This document shows, in pieces, positions 45,319 to 55,725 of a DNA stretch of 64,000 nt. The stretch covers positions 5,456,001 to 5,520,000 of the forward strand of contig NZ_JACCCC010000001.1 of NCBI RefSeq assembly GCF_013408795.1, given 5' to 3'. Every line of letters begins with the position of its first letter. Within the stretch, counting starts at the first letter, position 1. The notes beneath the pieces are model-generated. The model saw only the letters and a program-made list of their open reading frames with translations. It did not search any database and was not told where the DNA came from. This DNA is from Spinactinospora alkalitolerans (GTDB taxonomy: Bacteria; Actinomycetota; Actinomycetes; Streptosporangiales; Streptosporangiaceae). The translations under genes and the position numbers were made by a program.

Positions 45319-45903
45319 TTACTTCTCCTCGGTCTTGTCCTCGGTCTTGTCCTCGGACGCGGGCTCACCCTCGGCCTGCGAGGTCTCATCCGACTGAGCC
45401 GTCTGCTCGGAGGTGCTGCCCTCCGCCGGCTGCTTGCCGGCCTCGGCCGCGGCCGGAGTCTCCTCGGCGCCCTGGTCGCCGGACGCGGCGGCGGCCGGGG
45501 CCGTCTCCGCGGGGGCGGCCTTGCGGGTGCTCGCCGCGCCGGTCGGCAGCGCCTCGACCAGCTCGATCACGGCCATGGGCGCGTTGTCGCCCTTGCGCGG
45601 ACCGATCTTGGTGATGCGGAGGTAGCCGCCGTTGCGGTTCTCGTAGCGCGGGCCGATCTCCGTGAAGAGCTCGTGGACGACGCTCTTGTCGGCGATCTTG
45701 CTCAGCACCAGCCGACGCGCGTGCAGGTCGCCGCGCTTGCCCAGCGTGATGAGCTTCTCCGCGTACGGACGCAGGCGCTTGGCCTTGGCCTCCGTGGTCT
45801 TGATGCGACCGTGCTGGAACAGCGAGGTCGCCAGGTTCGCCAGCATGAGCCGCTCATGAGCCGGGCCGGAACCCAGGCGAGGCCCCTTCGTTGGCGTGGG
45901 CAT
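45319..45903 (-). CDS. rplQ: 50S ribosomal protein L17
   Basis: 194 residues. The conserved core ([40 protein letters not shown]) covers the first 120. The remaining 75 residues are an Ala/Glu/Thr-rich acidic tail ending [11 protein letters not shown], an extension common in high-GC actinobacteria and absent in E. coli. It is a 50S component near the tunnel exit. Last gene of the alpha operon; a hairpin lies between it and rpoA. Confidence 0.97.
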   Translation of the reverse strand: MPTPTKGPRLGSGPAHERLMLANLATSLFQHGRIKTTEAKAKRLRPYAEKLITLGKRGDLHARRLVLSKIADKSVVHELFTEIGPRYENRNGGYLRITKIGPRKGDNAPMAVIELVEALPTGAASTRKAAPAETAPAAAASGDQGAEETPAAAEAGKQPAEGSTSEQTAQSDETSQAEGEPASEDKTEDKTEEK

Positions 45904-45975
45904 GGTGTCGTTCTCCTAGTGGTGCGGGTCCTCGGTCCTCACTCGGCCGTGGACCTGGGGCGATCGTGAGAGGGG

Positions 45976-46012
45976 GCGCGGGCCGGTCGTTCGACCCGTT
46001 TCCGGCCCGCGC
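45976..46012 (-). terminator. Intercistronic hairpin between rpoA and rplQ
   Basis: GCGCGGGCCGG (45976-45986) and CCGGCCCGCGC (46002-46012) form a perfect 11-bp stem with a 15-nt loop, starting 7 nt after the rpoA stop. No U-tract. It may attenuate or process the message so that rplQ is made at a different level from rpoA. Confidence 0.6.
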
Positions 46013-46018
46013 CGCCTC

Positions 46019-47038
46019 TTAGTACTGCTCGGTCTCGACGTAGGACTGGTCGTCCTCGTCGGAACCGTAGGAGTCGGCCGCGCTGGTGGGGTCGAATCCG
46101 GGCGGGGAGTCCTTCAGCGACAGCCCCATGTCGATCAGCTTCTGCTTGACCTCTTCGATGGACTTCGCGCCGAAATTCCTTATATCGAGGAGGTCCTGCT
46201 CGGAGCGGGCGACGAGTTCACCCACGCTGTGGATGCCCTCGCGCTTGAGGCAGTTGTAGGAACGGACCGTGAGGTTCAGGTCCTCGATCGGCAGGGCCAG
46301 GTCCGCGGCCAGGGCGGCGTCCGTCGGGGACGGGCCCATGTCGATGCCCTCGGCGTCGACGTTGAGCTCGCGGGCCAGACCGAACAGCTCGACCAGGGTC
46401 TTGCCGGCGCTCGCCACCGCGTCGCGCGCGCGGATGGAGGGCTTGGTCTCGACGTCCAGGATGAGCCGGTCGAAGTCGGTCCGCTGCTCGACACGGGTCG
46501 CCTCGACCTTGTAGGTGACCCGCAGCACCGGCGAGTAGATCGAGTCGATCGGGATGCGCCCGATCTCCTGCCCCGGCTGCTTGTTCTGCGTCGCCGAGAC
46601 GTAACCGCGACCGCGCTCGACCGTCAGCTCCATCTCCAGCTTGCCCTTGCTGTTCAGGGTCGCGATGTGCAGGTCGGGGTTGTGCACCTCGACACCGGCC
46701 GGCGGAGCGATGTCGGCCGCCGTGACGACCCCCGGGCCCTGCTTGCGCAGGTACATCAGAACCGGCTCGTCGTGCTCGGAGCTGACGACGAGGCCCTTGA
46801 GGTTCAGGATGATCTCGGTGACGTCCTCCTTGACCCCGGGCACGGTGGTGAACTCGTGCTCGACGCCCTCGATGCGGATGCTGGTGACAGCGGCACCGGG
46901 GATGGAGGACAGCAGGGTTCGGCGCAGCGAGTTGCCGATCGTGTAACCGAAGCCCGGCTCCAGCGGTTCGATGACGAACTTGGACCGGAACTCGGAGATC
47001 GACTCCTCGGTCAGAGTTGGACGCTGAGCGATCAGCAT
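46019..47038 (-). CDS. rpoA: RNA polymerase alpha subunit
   Basis: 339 residues from the ATG at 47038 ([17 protein letters not shown]). The N-terminal dimerisation domain contains [20 protein letters not shown] and [20 protein letters not shown]. The C-terminal domain that binds UP elements and activators lies at about residues 250-320 ([20 protein letters not shown]). It ends in an acidic tail closing VETEQY. Located after rpsK in the alpha operon, with hairpins on both sides. Confidence 0.98.
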   Translation of the reverse strand: MLIAQRPTLTEESISEFRSKFVIEPLEPGFGYTIGNSLRRTLLSSIPGAAVTSIRIEGVEHEFTTVPGVKEDVTEIILNLKGLVVSSEHDEPVLMYLRKQGPGVVTAADIAPPAGVEVHNPDLHIATLNSKGKLEMELTVERGRGYVSATQNKQPGQEIGRIPIDSIYSPVLRVTYKVEATRVEQRTDFDRLILDVETKPSIRARDAVASAGKTLVELFGLARELNVDAEGIDMGPSPTDAALAADLALPIEDLNLTVRSYNCLKREGIHSVGELVARSEQDLLDIRNFGAKSIEEVKQKLIDMGLSLKDSPPGFDPTSAADSYGSDEDDQSYVETEQY

Positions 47039-47120
47039 GATCCGTGTTTCCTTTCCCACGACCGCCCGCTATTTGACGGTCACTGGACGGCCCCGCGGTC
47101 GCGGGGCCCCTTACCCGCTC

Positions 47121-47154
47121 CCCGCGGGCCGGGCCGTCGGGACCGGCCCGCGGG
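47121..47154 (-). terminator. Intercistronic hairpins between rpsK and rpoA
   Basis: CCCGCGGGCCGG (47121-47132) with CCGGCCCGCGGG (47143-47154), a perfect 12-bp stem with a 10-nt loop. A second hairpin GGCCCCGC-GGT-CGCGGGGCC-like sits next to it near 47089-47108. Both lie in the 155-bp gap downstream of rpsK. Probable attenuator or RNA-processing site. Confidence 0.55.
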
Positions 47155-47193
47155 AGCAGTGCTGCGAAGAGTCAGATGGGTATGTACCCGGAC

Positions 47194-47598
<405 letters not shown>

Positions 47599-47666
47599 TC
47601 CTGAAAACTCCCAAGATCATCGGTCCGTTGACTTCTGCCGGACACGAGCGGTTGCGTCCGGACGGA

Positions 47667-48047
47667 CTACTTCTTGCCGACCTTCTTCTTGCCGGCCACG
47701 GTCTTCTTCTTGCCCTTGCGGGTGCGCGCGTTGGTCTGCGTGCGCTGACCGTGCACGGGAAGGCCCCGGCGGTGCCGGATGCCCTGGTAGCTGCCGATCT
47801 CCATCTTGCGGCGGATGTCGGCGGCCACCTCGCGGCGGAGGTCGCCCTCGACCCGGTAGTTGGCGTCGATCCAGTCGCGGAGCTTGACCAGGTCGTCGTC
47901 GCTCAACTGGTGGACGCGGGTGTCGGGGCTGACCCCGGTGTTCTGGAGGGTCTCGACGGCGCGGGTGCGGCCGATCCCGAAAACGTAGGTGAGAGCGATC
48001 TCCACCCGCTTCTCGCGGGGGAGGTCGACGCCGGCGAGGCGTGCCAT
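47667..48047 (-). CDS. rpsM: 30S ribosomal protein S13
   Basis: 126 residues. [20 protein letters not shown] and the helix-two-turn-helix segment are followed by [20 protein letters not shown] and a very Lys-rich tail ([15 protein letters not shown]). It sits at the 30S head and contacts P-site tRNA and the 50S subunit. First S-protein gene of the alpha operon after rpmJ. Confidence 0.98.
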   Translation of the reverse strand: MARLAGVDLPREKRVEIALTYVFGIGRTRAVETLQNTGVSPDTRVHQLSDDDLVKLRDWIDANYRVEGDLRREVAADIRRKMEIGSYQGIRHRRGLPVHGQRTQTNARTRKGKKKTVAGKKKVGKK

Positions 48048-48244
48048 CTGGGCGATCTCCTTCGTACTTGTGCGGAGGTCTGTCCCGTCGCCTTCCTCTC
48101 GTCGCCCAATCGACGAGGCCCCGGCCTCCGACCGGGGGTTCTCCCCTCGGCTGTCGCGCCCAGGGAATCGGAACGGGATTGAAAACGAATGCCGCGCGGG
48201 CCCGCGGGAGCGGCCGCGCGACGGGCAACCGTCAAGAAGCTGGA

Positions 48245-48358
48245 CTAGCCCTGACGCTGCTTGTGCCGCGGGTCAGAGCAGATGACCATGATCCGGCCGT
48301 TGCGGCGGATCACTCGGCACTTCGCGCAGATCTTCTTGACGCTCGGCTTGACCTTCAT
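48245..48358 (-). CDS. rpmJ: 50S ribosomal protein L36
   Basis: 37 codons from ATG 48358 to TAG at 48245, starting [14 protein letters not shown] and ending DPRHKQRQG. The zinc ligands CxxC, C and H ([12 protein letters not shown]) are intact, so this is the zinc-binding form. It lies between infA and rpsM, its usual place. Confidence 0.97.
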   Translation of the reverse strand: MKVKPSVKKICAKCRVIRRNGRIMVICSDPRHKQRQG

Positions 48359-48418
48359 GGTGGCTCCGGACTCATGGCACCACCGGACCGTCCCGAGGGC
48401 CGGCCGCGAGTGGTGGGG

Positions 48419-48640
48419 CTACTTGTAGCGATAAACGATGCGCCCGCGCGTGAGGTCGTACGGGCTCAGCTCCACGACGACGCGGTCGTCGGGAAGGATG
48501 CGGATGTAGTGCATGCGCATCTTGCCGCTGATGTGGGCAAGGACCTTATGCCCGTTGTCGAGCTCCACTCGGAACATAGCGTTGGGTAGGGACTCGATAA
48601 CGGAGCCCTCGATCTCGATGGCGCCGTCTTTCTTTGCCAT
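48419..48640 (-). CDS. infA: Translation initiation factor IF-1
   Basis: 73 residues from the ATG at 48640 ([20 protein letters not shown]). The OB-fold ends with [20 protein letters not shown], the IF-1 signature. It occupies the A site during initiation. GGAGG precedes the ATG closely; a GTG at 48649 would give a better-spaced start with three extra residues. A small hairpin (CCCCGCGC/GCGCGGGG, about 48663-48680) and an AT-rich promoter-like stretch with TTGACC (minus strand, 48755-48750) lie upstream. Confidence 0.97.
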   Translation of the reverse strand: MAKKDGAIEIEGSVIESLPNAMFRVELDNGHKVLAHISGKMRMHYIRILPDDRVVVELSPYDLTRGRIVYRYK

Positions 48641-48892
48641 GTCCTCCACGCTTCTGAATCACCCCCGCGCGTGCGCGGGGAACACGGGAGACGGATCCTT
48701 CCGAGTGGAAAACCGCTCCCGGTTGCGAAATCAAACACTGAAAAGTTCAGGTCAACTGCATTAGCATACGCGAACGCGACGAACAGGCGCGAATAGAGGC
48801 AGTGTGACCGTGATCGACCCAACAGCCCTCGTGTGGGCTTCTCAAGTCTACCGTCTCCGGACGAGTGCTGTTGACGCCGCGCCGCTCGAGAG

Positions 48893-49351
48893 CTACGCCC
48901 GCGAGTCGCCGCGCCTGATCGCGACGACCCCGATCGTGATGAAGAGCAGCACGATCCCCCAGGGGCCGGCCACCCACAGGAACCACGGGTAGGAGGTGCC
49001 GCCGCCGCTGAGGAAGAGGACCAGCCAGATGGCCAGGCAGAGGGTGTTGGCGCAGCCCCAGACCAGCCACGGGATCAACAACGCGGGGTCGCTCAGCATT
49101 CCCCCGCTCCCCCCGCGCTCCGGCCGCCGGGCGGCCGGGCGGGGCAGGTCGGCGAGATCGCGTTCGGGGAGGTCCTCGGTGAGGCGGGACAGCTCCGCCA
49201 GCGTCCGGGCGTGGTAGGCGGTTTCGAGCCGGCCGTTGAACTCGTCGCTGTCGAGACGCCCGTGGGCGAAGTGGTCCTGAAGGAGCTTGGCGACGCGGTC
49301 GCGGTCGGCGTCGGAGGCCCTGACCTCAGGGGAGAACTCGGACACGGTCAC
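48893..49351 (-). CDS. DUF1707 domain membrane protein
   Basis: 152 residues from a GTG. Residues about 10-60 are the DUF1707 domain (VRASDADRDRVAKLLQDHFA; RLDSDEFNGRLETAYHARTL), which resembles SHOCT-type small helical domains. Two hydrophobic segments follow at about 90-140 (ALLIPWLVWGCANTLCLAIW; GPWGIVLLFITIGVVAI). Topology suggests the DUF1707 part is cytoplasmic. The function is unknown. It interrupts the otherwise strict map-infA order of the operon and probably has its own promoter between it and map. Confidence 0.85.
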   Translation of the reverse strand: MTVSEFSPEVRASDADRDRVAKLLQDHFAHGRLDSDEFNGRLETAYHARTLAELSRLTEDLPERDLADLPRPAARRPERGGSGGMLSDPALLIPWLVWGCANTLCLAIWLVLFLSGGGTSYPWFLWVAGPWGIVLLFITIGVVAIRRGDSRA

Positions 49352-49439
49352 ACACCACCCTCATCGAGCGCCCGTCGAAGGACAGCTTAGTGGCGATGGA
49401 CTCCTCGAAAGCCCCCGTGGGAACGCGTCCCGACCGGCG

Positions 49440-50267
49440 CTACTCGAAGCCCGGGTCGGGGAAGCCCAGGTCGGCGAGCCTGCTCCGGTTCTCCTCGCGG
49501 GCGGTGAGCACCAGCGGGCCGTCGGCCGTGATCGCGACCGAGTGCTCGAAGTGCGTCGACCGCCTGGCGTCGCGGGTGACGACGGTCCAGCCGTCGTCCA
49601 ACTGGACCACGCGCCGGGTGCCGAGGTTGACCATCGGCTCGATGGCCAGGCACATGCCCTCGACCAGCTTCATGCCCTCTCCGGGCCTGCCGTAGTTGAG
49701 GACGTGCGGGTCCATGTGCATCTCGGTGCCGATGCCGTGGCCGCCGTACTCCTGCACGTTGCCGTAGCGGCCGCGGGAGTCGATGTAGCCGCCGATGGCG
49801 TGCCCGATGTCGCCGAGGTGGTTGCCCGGGCGCATCGCGGCGACGCCCCGCCACATCGCCTCCTCGCACACCTCCATCGCGGTGCGCTCGGCCTCGGAGA
49901 CCTCGCCGACCGCGACCGTGATCGCGGAGTCGCCGTGCCAGCCGTCGAGGATGGCGCCGCAGTCGATGGAGATCAGGTCGCCCTCGCCCAGCACCTTGGT
50001 GTCGCGCGGGATCCCGTGCACGACCTCCTCGTTCACCGAGGCGCAGATCGACCCGGGAAAGCCGTGGTAGCCCTTGAAGGAGGGCACGGCCCCGGCGTCG
50101 CGGATGCTGCGCTCGGCGATGGCGTCGAGGTCCAGCGTCGTCACGCCGGGGCGCACCGCCGCGCGCAGGGAGTCGAGGGTGCGGGCCACGATCCGGCCCG
50201 CCTCCCTCATCTTCGCGATCTCGGCCGCCGTCTTGAGCTGCACCGTGCTCCGCCTCTTACGAAACAT
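49440..50267 (-). CDS. map: Methionine aminopeptidase type I
   Basis: 275 residues. The pita-bread fold with all five metal ligands is visible: the two Asp in SIDCGAILDGWHGDSAITVA, His in GGHGIGTEMHMDP, Glu in LAIEPMVNLG, and Glu in THFEHSVAITADGP. It removes the N-terminal Met from nascent proteins. The start ATG overlaps the adk stop by one base (TGATG). The secY-adk-map order is conserved in bacteria. Confidence 0.97.
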   Translation of the reverse strand: MFRKRRSTVQLKTAAEIAKMREAGRIVARTLDSLRAAVRPGVTTLDLDAIAERSIRDAGAVPSFKGYHGFPGSICASVNEEVVHGIPRDTKVLGEGDLISIDCGAILDGWHGDSAITVAVGEVSEAERTAMEVCEEAMWRGVAAMRPGNHLGDIGHAIGGYIDSRGRYGNVQEYGGHGIGTEMHMDPHVLNYGRPGEGMKLVEGMCLAIEPMVNLGTRRVVQLDDGWTVVTRDARRSTHFEHSVAITADGPLVLTAREENRSRLADLGFPDPGFE

Positions 50268-50914
50268 CAGTCGGCTCGGAGGGCGGCCAGCGCCCGCTCC
50301 GTGACTTCCTCGACCGAACCGGTGGCCTCGATCGTCACGAGGCGGCCCTCGTCGGCGTAGAACGACACCAGCGGAGCGGTCTGCTCCCGGTAGACGTCCA
50401 GGCGGTGCCGGATCGTCTCCTCCCGGTCGTCGTCACGCTGGAACAGCTCGCCGCCGCAGACGTCGCAGACGCCCTCGGTCTTGGGCGGGTCGAACACCAC
50501 GTGCTGGACGTGGCCGCAGTTGCGGCAGGTCCGGCGGCCCGAGAGCCGCTTCACGACCTCTTCCTCATCGACCTTGAGCTCCAGCACCACGTCGAGGCGC
50601 CGGCCCATGTCGTCGAGCATCTTGTTGAGGGTCTCGGCCTGCGCGACGTTGCGCGGGAAGCCGTCGAGCAGGAAACCGCCCTGCGCGTCGTCCTCCGCCA
50701 GGCGGTCCCGGACCATCGCGTTGGTGACCTCGTCGGGGACGAGGTCACCGCGGTCCATGTAGGCCTTGGCCCGCTTACCCAGCTCTGTGCCACCGCTGAC
50801 GTTGGCACGGAAGATGTCACCGGTGGACACCTTCGGAATCGACAACTCTGACGCCAAGATTTGGGCCTGGGTGCCTTTACCGGCCCCCGGGGGTCCCACC
50901 AATACGGCACGCAC
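50267..50914 (-). CDS. adk: Adenylate kinase
   Basis: 215 residues from a GTG that shares one base with the secY stop (TAGTG). The P-loop [18 protein letters not shown] is at residues 5-22, and [15 protein letters not shown] is the AMP-binding segment. The LID at about 125-160 has four Cys (CRNCGHVQH and GVCDVCGGE), which indicates a structural zinc. It interconverts AMP + ATP with 2 ADP. Confidence 0.97.
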   Translation of the reverse strand: MRAVLVGPPGAGKGTQAQILASELSIPKVSTGDIFRANVSGGTELGKRAKAYMDRGDLVPDEVTNAMVRDRLAEDDAQGGFLLDGFPRNVAQAETLNKMLDDMGRRLDVVLELKVDEEEVVKRLSGRRTCRNCGHVQHVVFDPPKTEGVCDVCGGELFQRDDDREETIRHRLDVYREQTAPLVSFYADEGRLVTIEATGSVEEVTERALAALRAD

Positions 50915-52230
50915 TATCGCAGAAAACCTTCGTAGTTCCTCTGCTGGAGGTGACTCTCGATCTGCTTCACCGTGTCCAGCCCGACACCGACCATGATCAG
51001 GATGCTCGTCCCGCCGAACGGGAAGTTCTGCGACGCACCGGAGGCTCCGAGCGCCAGCATCGGCAGTAGAGCGATCACACCCAGGTAGAGCGCGCCGGGG
51101 GTCGTCAGCCGAGTCAGCACGTAGTCGAGGTACTCGGCGGTCGGACGCCCCGGACGGATGCCCGGGATGAAACCACCGTACTTCTTCATGTTGTCGGCGA
51201 CTTCAGTGGGGTTGAAGGTGATGGCCACGTAGAAGAAGGCGAACCCGACGATGAGGGCGAAGAACGTGGCCATGTAGACCGGGTGCGTACCCGTGGGGTT
51301 GAAGTAGGTGGAGAGGAAGCTCACCACCGGGTTGCCGGAGTCCTGGCCCAGCAGGCCGATCGCCAACTGCGGCAGGTACAGCAGCGAGGAGGCGAAGATG
51401 ACCGGGATGACACCGGCCTGGTTGACCTTCAGCGGGATGTAGGTGGAGCTGCCCCCGTACATCCGCCGGCCCACCATGCGCTTGGCGTACTGCACCGGGA
51501 TGCGGCGCTGGGCCTGCTCGACGAAGACCACGCCGGCGATGAGCACCAGGCCGGCCACGCAGATGATCGAGAAGATCCAGGGGCCCTGCTCCTCCCAGAT
51601 GCGCATCATGGAGGACGGGAACATCGCGATGATCTGGGTGAAGATCAGCAGCGACATGCCGTTGCCGACGCCGCGCTCGGTGATGAGCTCGCCGAACCAC
51701 ATGATGACGCAGGTGCCGGCGGTCATCACGAAGACGATCGTGACGAGGGTCAGCAGGTCCTGGTTGGGCATGTAGGACGAGACCGGGATCGCGCCCTGGA
51801 ACAGCTGCCCGGTGCGCGCCATGGCGATGATGCTGGTCGACTGGAGGACCGCGAGGGCGACCGTCAGGTAGCGCGTGTACTGCGTGATCTTGGTCTGCCC
51901 CGCCTGGCCCTCCTTCTTCAGCGCCTCGAGCCGCGGGATGACCACCGTGAGCAGGTTCAGGATGATGCTCGCGGTGATGTAGGGCATGACGCCCAGCGCG
52001 AACACGGCGAGCTGCAGCAGTGCGCCGCCGCTGAACAGGTTGACGAGCGCGTACACACCGGACGTGTCGGCGGCCTGGACCGCCTCCATCTGGTCCTTGA
52101 TGGCCGCGGAGTTGATGCCCGGAGCCGGGATCACCGACCCGAGCCGGAAAATGGTCAGGATGAACAGCGTAAACAGCAGCTTGTTACGCAGGTCAGGCGT
52201 GCGGAACGCACGGACGAACGCACCTAGCAC
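50914..52230 (-). CDS. secY: Preprotein translocase subunit SecY
   Basis: 438 residues, ten membrane helices. [17 protein letters not shown]-type N-terminus, the plug region, [20 protein letters not shown] and [20 protein letters not shown] are the family landmarks. It forms the Sec channel with SecE and SecG. The GTG at 52230 has AGGAGGAG upstream. A 301-bp spacer separates it from rplO, so a separate promoter or attenuator is likely. Confidence 0.98.
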   Translation of the reverse strand: MLGAFVRAFRTPDLRNKLLFTLFILTIFRLGSVIPAPGINSAAIKDQMEAVQAADTSGVYALVNLFSGGALLQLAVFALGVMPYITASIILNLLTVVIPRLEALKKEGQAGQTKITQYTRYLTVALAVLQSTSIIAMARTGQLFQGAIPVSSYMPNQDLLTLVTIVFVMTAGTCVIMWFGELITERGVGNGMSLLIFTQIIAMFPSSMMRIWEEQGPWIFSIICVAGLVLIAGVVFVEQAQRRIPVQYAKRMVGRRMYGGSSTYIPLKVNQAGVIPVIFASSLLYLPQLAIGLLGQDSGNPVVSFLSTYFNPTGTHPVYMATFFALIVGFAFFYVAITFNPTEVADNMKKYGGFIPGIRPGRPTAEYLDYVLTRLTTPGALYLGVIALLPMLALGASGASQNFPFGGTSILIMVGVGLDTVKQIESHLQQRNYEGFLR

Positions 52231-52456
52231 GTCTCCTCCTGCGAGGCTTCGGCGGCGGAACCGATTCGAGACATCGCGGCCGATCCTGGATCGTCGTGAG
52301 CGTCAGCCCAGAGCCGGTCGGGCCCTGGACCCGGAAGTCGGGTTGAGCGGTTAAGCAGATGGCACTTTAACAGCCATCGGTCGGGTGGTGCGTGACCGAG
52401 GGCACACAATCTGTGCGGCCTCCGGCCGGATCGCACCCCACCCAGTAAAGCGCACA

Positions 52457-52506
52457 GGGGCGCCCGCTGGTTCCCCAATCTCGTGGGTGTTCCCAGCAGA
52501 CGCCCC
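52457..52506 (-). terminator. Hairpin between rplO and secY
   Basis: GGGGCGCCCGCTGG (52457-52470) pairs with CCAGCAGACGCCCC (52493-52506): 11 bp with a 3-nt internal loop. It starts 26 nt after the rplO stop. It may end or attenuate the spc message before secY. The rest of the 301-bp spacer has no gene; a TTAAAGT stretch (minus strand, near 52360) could be part of a secY promoter. Confidence 0.55.
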
Positions 52507-52531
52507 GTGAACACAGCGAATAGGAGTGTTC

Positions 52532-52996
52532 CTACAGCTCGGTCGTGCTGCCACCGGCCGCTGCGATCTTCTCCTTGGCCGAGGTGGAGAACGCGTTCGC
52601 GCTCACCTGGACGGCCACCGAGATCTCGCCGGTGCCGAGCACCTTCACGAGCTGGTTCTTGCGAACCGCGCCCTTGGCGACCAGGCCCTCAACGGTGACC
52701 TCGCCGCCCTCGGGGTAGAGCTCGCCGAGCTTGTCCAGGTTGACGACCTGGTAGGTCGTCTTGAACCTGGCGTTGCTGAAGCCCTTGAGCTTCGGGACCC
52801 GGCGGATGAGGGGCATCTGGCCACCCTCGAAGCCGACGGGAACGGTGGAACGAGCCTTCGTGCCCTTGGTACCACGACCGGCGGTCTTGCCCTTGGACGC
52901 CTCGCCGCGACCCTTGCGGATCTTGGCCTTGTTGGAGCCGGGGGCCGGACGCAGGTGGTGGAGCTTGAGCAGCTCGTCGGGGGAGTAGTCGTTCAT
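52532..52996 (-). CDS. rplO: 50S ribosomal protein L15
   Basis: 154 residues. [20 protein letters not shown], the Gly/Lys-rich RNA-binding segment [20 protein letters not shown], and [19 protein letters not shown] identify it. It is a 50S protein contacting many 23S rRNA domains. It overlaps the rpmD stop by 4 nt (ATGA). Confidence 0.98.
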   Translation of the reverse strand: MNDYSPDELLKLHHLRPAPGSNKAKIRKGRGEASKGKTAGRGTKGTKARSTVPVGFEGGQMPLIRRVPKLKGFSNARFKTTYQVVNLDKLGELYPEGGEVTVEGLVAKGAVRKNQLVKVLGTGEISVAVQVSANAFSTSAKEKIAAAGGSTTEL

Positions 52997-53178
52997 TCGC
53001 CGACCTCCTCGACAGTGACGAGGTGCGCAACGATGTTGATCTGGCCGCGAACCTCGGGACGGTCTGCACGGACAACGGACTTGCCGATCCGTCCAAGACC
53101 CAGCGCCTGCAGGCTGTCACGCTGCTTCTGCTTGCCGCCGATCTTGGAGCGGACCTGCGTGATCTTCAGATTCGCCAT
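52993..53178 (-). CDS. rpmD: 50S ribosomal protein L30
   Basis: 61 residues from the ATG at 53178 ([20 protein letters not shown]). Residues [20 protein letters not shown] form the conserved L30 motif. The start lies 5 nt after the rpsE stop, and the stop overlaps rplO. Confidence 0.97.
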   Translation of the reverse strand: MANLKITQVRSKIGGKQKQRDSLQALGLGRIGKSVVRADRPEVRGQINIVAHLVTVEEVGE

Positions 53179-53182
53179 GGTC

Positions 53183-53785
53183 TCAGGCCCCCGCCTTCGC
53201 TTCCGCGCGGGCACGCAGCATGGCGGCCGGAGCGACGTCCTCGATCGGCAGGCCGCGGCGGGCCGCGATCTCTTCCGGACGGCTCAGGCCCTTGAGGGCC
53301 GCGACCGTCGCGTGCACGATGTTGATCGGGTTGGCCGATCCGAGCGACTTGCTGAGGACGTCGTGGATGCCGGCGCACTCCAGCACGGCGCGCACCGGGC
53401 CACCGGCGATGACACCGGTACCGGGGGCGGCCGGACGCAGGAGGACGACGCCGGCGGCGTCCTCGCCCTGGACCTGGTGCACGATGGTGCCCTGGACCCG
53501 GGGGACCTTGAAGAAGTTCTTCTTGGCCTCTTCGACACCCTTGGCGATCGCCGCGGGGACTTCCTTGGCCTTGCCGTAGCCGACACCGACCATGCCGTTG
53601 CCGTCGCCGACGACGACCAGGGCGGTGAAGCTGAAGCGCCGGCCGCCCTTGACGACCTTGGCCACGCGGTTGATCTTCACCACGCGCTCGATGTAGGAGA
53701 CACCCTTGTCTGCGGCGCCGCCGCGGCGATCGTCACGGCGGTCACGCCGCTCGCCACCGGCGCCGCGCCGCGGAGCTGCAGCCAT
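53183..53785 (-). CDS. rpsE: 30S ribosomal protein S5
   Basis: 200 residues. An Arg/Asp/Gly-rich N-terminal extension of 25 residues precedes the double-stranded-RNA-binding-like domain ([20 protein letters not shown]). [20 protein letters not shown] follows, then [21 protein letters not shown]5 shapes the mRNA entry channel and decoding fidelity. Confidence 0.98.
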   Translation of the reverse strand: MAAAPRRGAGGERRDRRDDRRGGAADKGVSYIERVVKINRVAKVVKGGRRFSFTALVVVGDGNGMVGVGYGKAKEVPAAIAKGVEEAKKNFFKVPRVQGTIVHQVQGEDAAGVVLLRPAAPGTGVIAGGPVRAVLECAGIHDVLSKSLGSANPINIVHATVAALKGLSRPEEIAARRGLPIEDVAPAAMLRARAEAKAGA

Positions 53786-53836
53786 CAGTGGTTCCTCTTC
53801 CCGTCGATGAAAATGCTCTTGGCAGGAGTCATGATC

Positions 53837-54223
53837 TTAGAACTCCAGCCCGCCGGCACGCGCGCCGTCGGCCAGCGCTGCGATGCGGCCGTGGTACCGG
53901 TAGCCGCCGCGGTCGAAGACGACGGCCGTGATGCCGGCGTCCTTGGCGCGCTGCGCGAGCAGCTCGCCCGCCTTCTGCGACTTCTCGGTCTTCTTGCCCT
54001 CGCCGCCACGGATGCTCGCGTCCATCGTGGAGGCCGACACCAGGGTCATGCCCTTGGTGTCGTCCACGATCTGGGCGACCATGTGCTTGGAGGAGCGGGT
54101 GACGACCAGGCGCGGACGCACGGAGGTACCCGAGATCTTCTTGCGGACCCGCAGGTGCCGCCGCGCACGGGAAGCCGCGCGCGAAGCCGTGCCCCTGCGG
54201 ACCAGCGTCGTGCTCTTCGCCAT
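53837..54223 (-). CDS. rplR: 50S ribosomal protein L18
   Basis: 128 residues with a basic N-terminus ([20 protein letters not shown]) and the 5S-rRNA-binding core ([20 protein letters not shown]), ending [25 protein letters not shown]. It binds 5S rRNA in the central protuberance. Two nucleotides after the rplF stop. Confidence 0.98.
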   Translation of the reverse strand: MAKSTTLVRRGTASRAASRARRHLRVRKKISGTSVRPRLVVTRSSKHMVAQIVDDTKGMTLVSASTMDASIRGGEGKKTEKSQKAGELLAQRAKDAGITAVVFDRGGYRYHGRIAALADGARAGGLEF

Positions 54224-54225
54224 GC

Positions 54226-54762
54226 CTACTTACCAGCCTTTCCGGCCTTGCGGCGGATGTACTCACCCTGGTAGCGCACGCCCTTGGCCTTGTACGGGTC
54301 GGGCTTGCGCAGGCCCCGGATGTTGGCGGCCACCTGGCCCACGAGCTGCTTGTCGATGCCCTCGACGACGAGCTGGGTCGGCTTCTCCACCCGGAAGCTG
54401 ATGCCCTCCGGCGGCTCGACGACGACGGGGTGGCTGTAGCCCAGGGAGAACTCCAGGTTGGAGCCCCTGGCCTGGACCCTGTAGCCCACGCCGTGGATCT
54501 CGAGGGTCTTGCTGTAGCCGTTGGAGACGCCCTCGATCAGGTTCGCGATCAGCGCACGGGTCAGGCCGTGCAGCGAGCGGTTCTCGGGCTTGTCGTCCGG
54601 ACGCGCCACCTTGATCTGGCCGTCCTCCTGCGCGATGGTGATCGGCTCGGCGACGGTGTGGCTCAGTTCGCCCTTCGGCCCCGTGACTTTGACGTCTTGC
54701 CCGTCAATCGAGACTTCGACGCCCTTCGGGACCGAGATCGGCAGTCGGCCAATACGCGACAT
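54226..54762 (-). CDS. rplF: 50S ribosomal protein L6
   Basis: 178 residues; two repeated L6 domains. [20 protein letters not shown] starts the first; [20 protein letters not shown] and [20 protein letters not shown] mark the second. It lies near the factor-binding stalk base of the 50S. Confidence 0.98.
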   Translation of the reverse strand: MSRIGRLPISVPKGVEVSIDGQDVKVTGPKGELSHTVAEPITIAQEDGQIKVARPDDKPENRSLHGLTRALIANLIEGVSNGYSKTLEIHGVGYRVQARGSNLEFSLGYSHPVVVEPPEGISFRVEKPTQLVVEGIDKQLVGQVAANIRGLRKPDPYKAKGVRYQGEYIRRKAGKAGK

Positions 54763-54778
54763 GCTGAAATCTCTCCCT

Positions 54779-55177
54779 CTACCAGACGTAGGCGAGGACT
54801 TCGCCGCCCACGCCGTTCTTCTTGGCCTGCTTGTCCGTCATCAGGCCGCCGGACGTCGAAATGATGGCCACGCCGAGGCCGCCCAGGACGCGCGGAAGGT
54901 TGTCCTTCCTCGCGTAGACCCGCAGGCCCGGCTTTGAGACGCGGCGGATGCCGGCGATGGAGCGCTCACGCGTGGGCCCGTACTTCAGGTCCACCACGAG
55001 GCTCTGGCCGACGGTGGCGTCCTCAGAGCGCCAGCCCTGGACGTAGCCCTCCTGCTGGAGGATCTCGGCGATGTGCGCCTTGATCTTGGAATACGGCATG
55101 GTCACGGTGTCGTGATACGCCGAATTCGCGTTGCGCAGACGCGTGAGCATGTCTGCGATCGGGTCGGTCATCGTCAT
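54779..55177 (-). CDS. rpsH: 30S ribosomal protein S8
   Basis: 132 residues: [20 protein letters not shown] at the start and [27 protein letters not shown] at the end. S8 is a primary 16S rRNA-binding protein and, in E. coli, the translational repressor of the spc operon. It is separated from rpsN by a 350-bp spacer, much longer than usual. Confidence 0.98.
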   Translation of the reverse strand: MTMTDPIADMLTRLRNANSAYHDTVTMPYSKIKAHIAEILQQEGYVQGWRSEDATVGQSLVVDLKYGPTRERSIAGIRRVSKPGLRVYARKDNLPRVLGGLGVAIISTSGGLMTDKQAKKNGVGGEVLAYVW

Positions 55178-55527
55178 GGCCGATTGGCCCTTCCTCGCCG
55201 GGGTTTCCCCAAGGACAGACTTTCCCTTTGAGCCTGTTCCCCCGCTGAAGCGGAGGTTCCTCTAGGACCTGCGGCGTGGTCATGGGCACCGCGCCGGATC
55301 GCTCCGGCCGCCGTGCCCCGTCGGTTGGTTGTCGCATGCGCGGACGACGGTGCCCCGCCGTCCGCTTCGAGCAGCCCGCCGCGTCGCCACGGCGGGGCAG
55401 CCTGTCAGAGAAGCCCCGATTCCGGAGTCACGGATGAGGGGGTGCGGCTATGGCTCAGGTGTGAGCGTGCCGCCGGCGCTACCGCACTGCGGCAGCCGAC
55501 CCCCTCGGCCTCCGTGCTCGAGACTCT
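55178..55527 (-). other. Structured 350-bp spacer between rpsN and rpsH
   Basis: No coding frame is supported. Three strong hairpins occur. The first (in reading direction) has arms 55494-55506 and 55436-55449 (AGCCGACCCCCTC with GAGGGGGTGCGGCT, one bulge), 22 nt after the rpsN stop. The second is a perfect 10-bp stem (TGCCCCGCCG 55351-55360 with CGGCGGGGCA 55390-55399). The third is at about 55284-55319 with GGGCAC/GTGCCC and GCCGGA/TCCGGC pairs. In most bacteria rpsN and rpsH are tens of bases apart. It may be an attenuator plus internal promoter. Confidence 0.6.
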
Positions 55528-55713
55528 CTACCAGCTGGACTTGGTGATGCCCGGGAGCTCGCCCCGGTGCGCCATCTCGCGGAAGCAGATGCGGCACAGG
55601 CCGAACTTCCGGAAGACGGCGCGCGGGCGGCCGCACCGCGAGCAACGAGTATACGCGCGAACCTCGAACTTCTGCTTCCGGTTCGCCTTCGCGATCAGTG
55701 CCTTCTTAGCCAT
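55528..55713 (-). CDS. rpsN: 30S ribosomal protein S14, zinc-binding type (type Z)
   Basis: 61 residues. The short form with four Cys, in [18 protein letters not shown] followed by [13 protein letters not shown], is the zinc-binding C+ version. The longer zinc-free paralogue, if present, is elsewhere. It sits at the 30S head. rplE lies 12 nt upstream. Confidence 0.98.
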   Translation of the reverse strand: MAKKALIAKANRKQKFEVRAYTRCSRCGRPRAVFRKFGLCRICFREMAHRGELPGITKSSW

Positions 55714-55725
55714 CCGTCGTCACCC

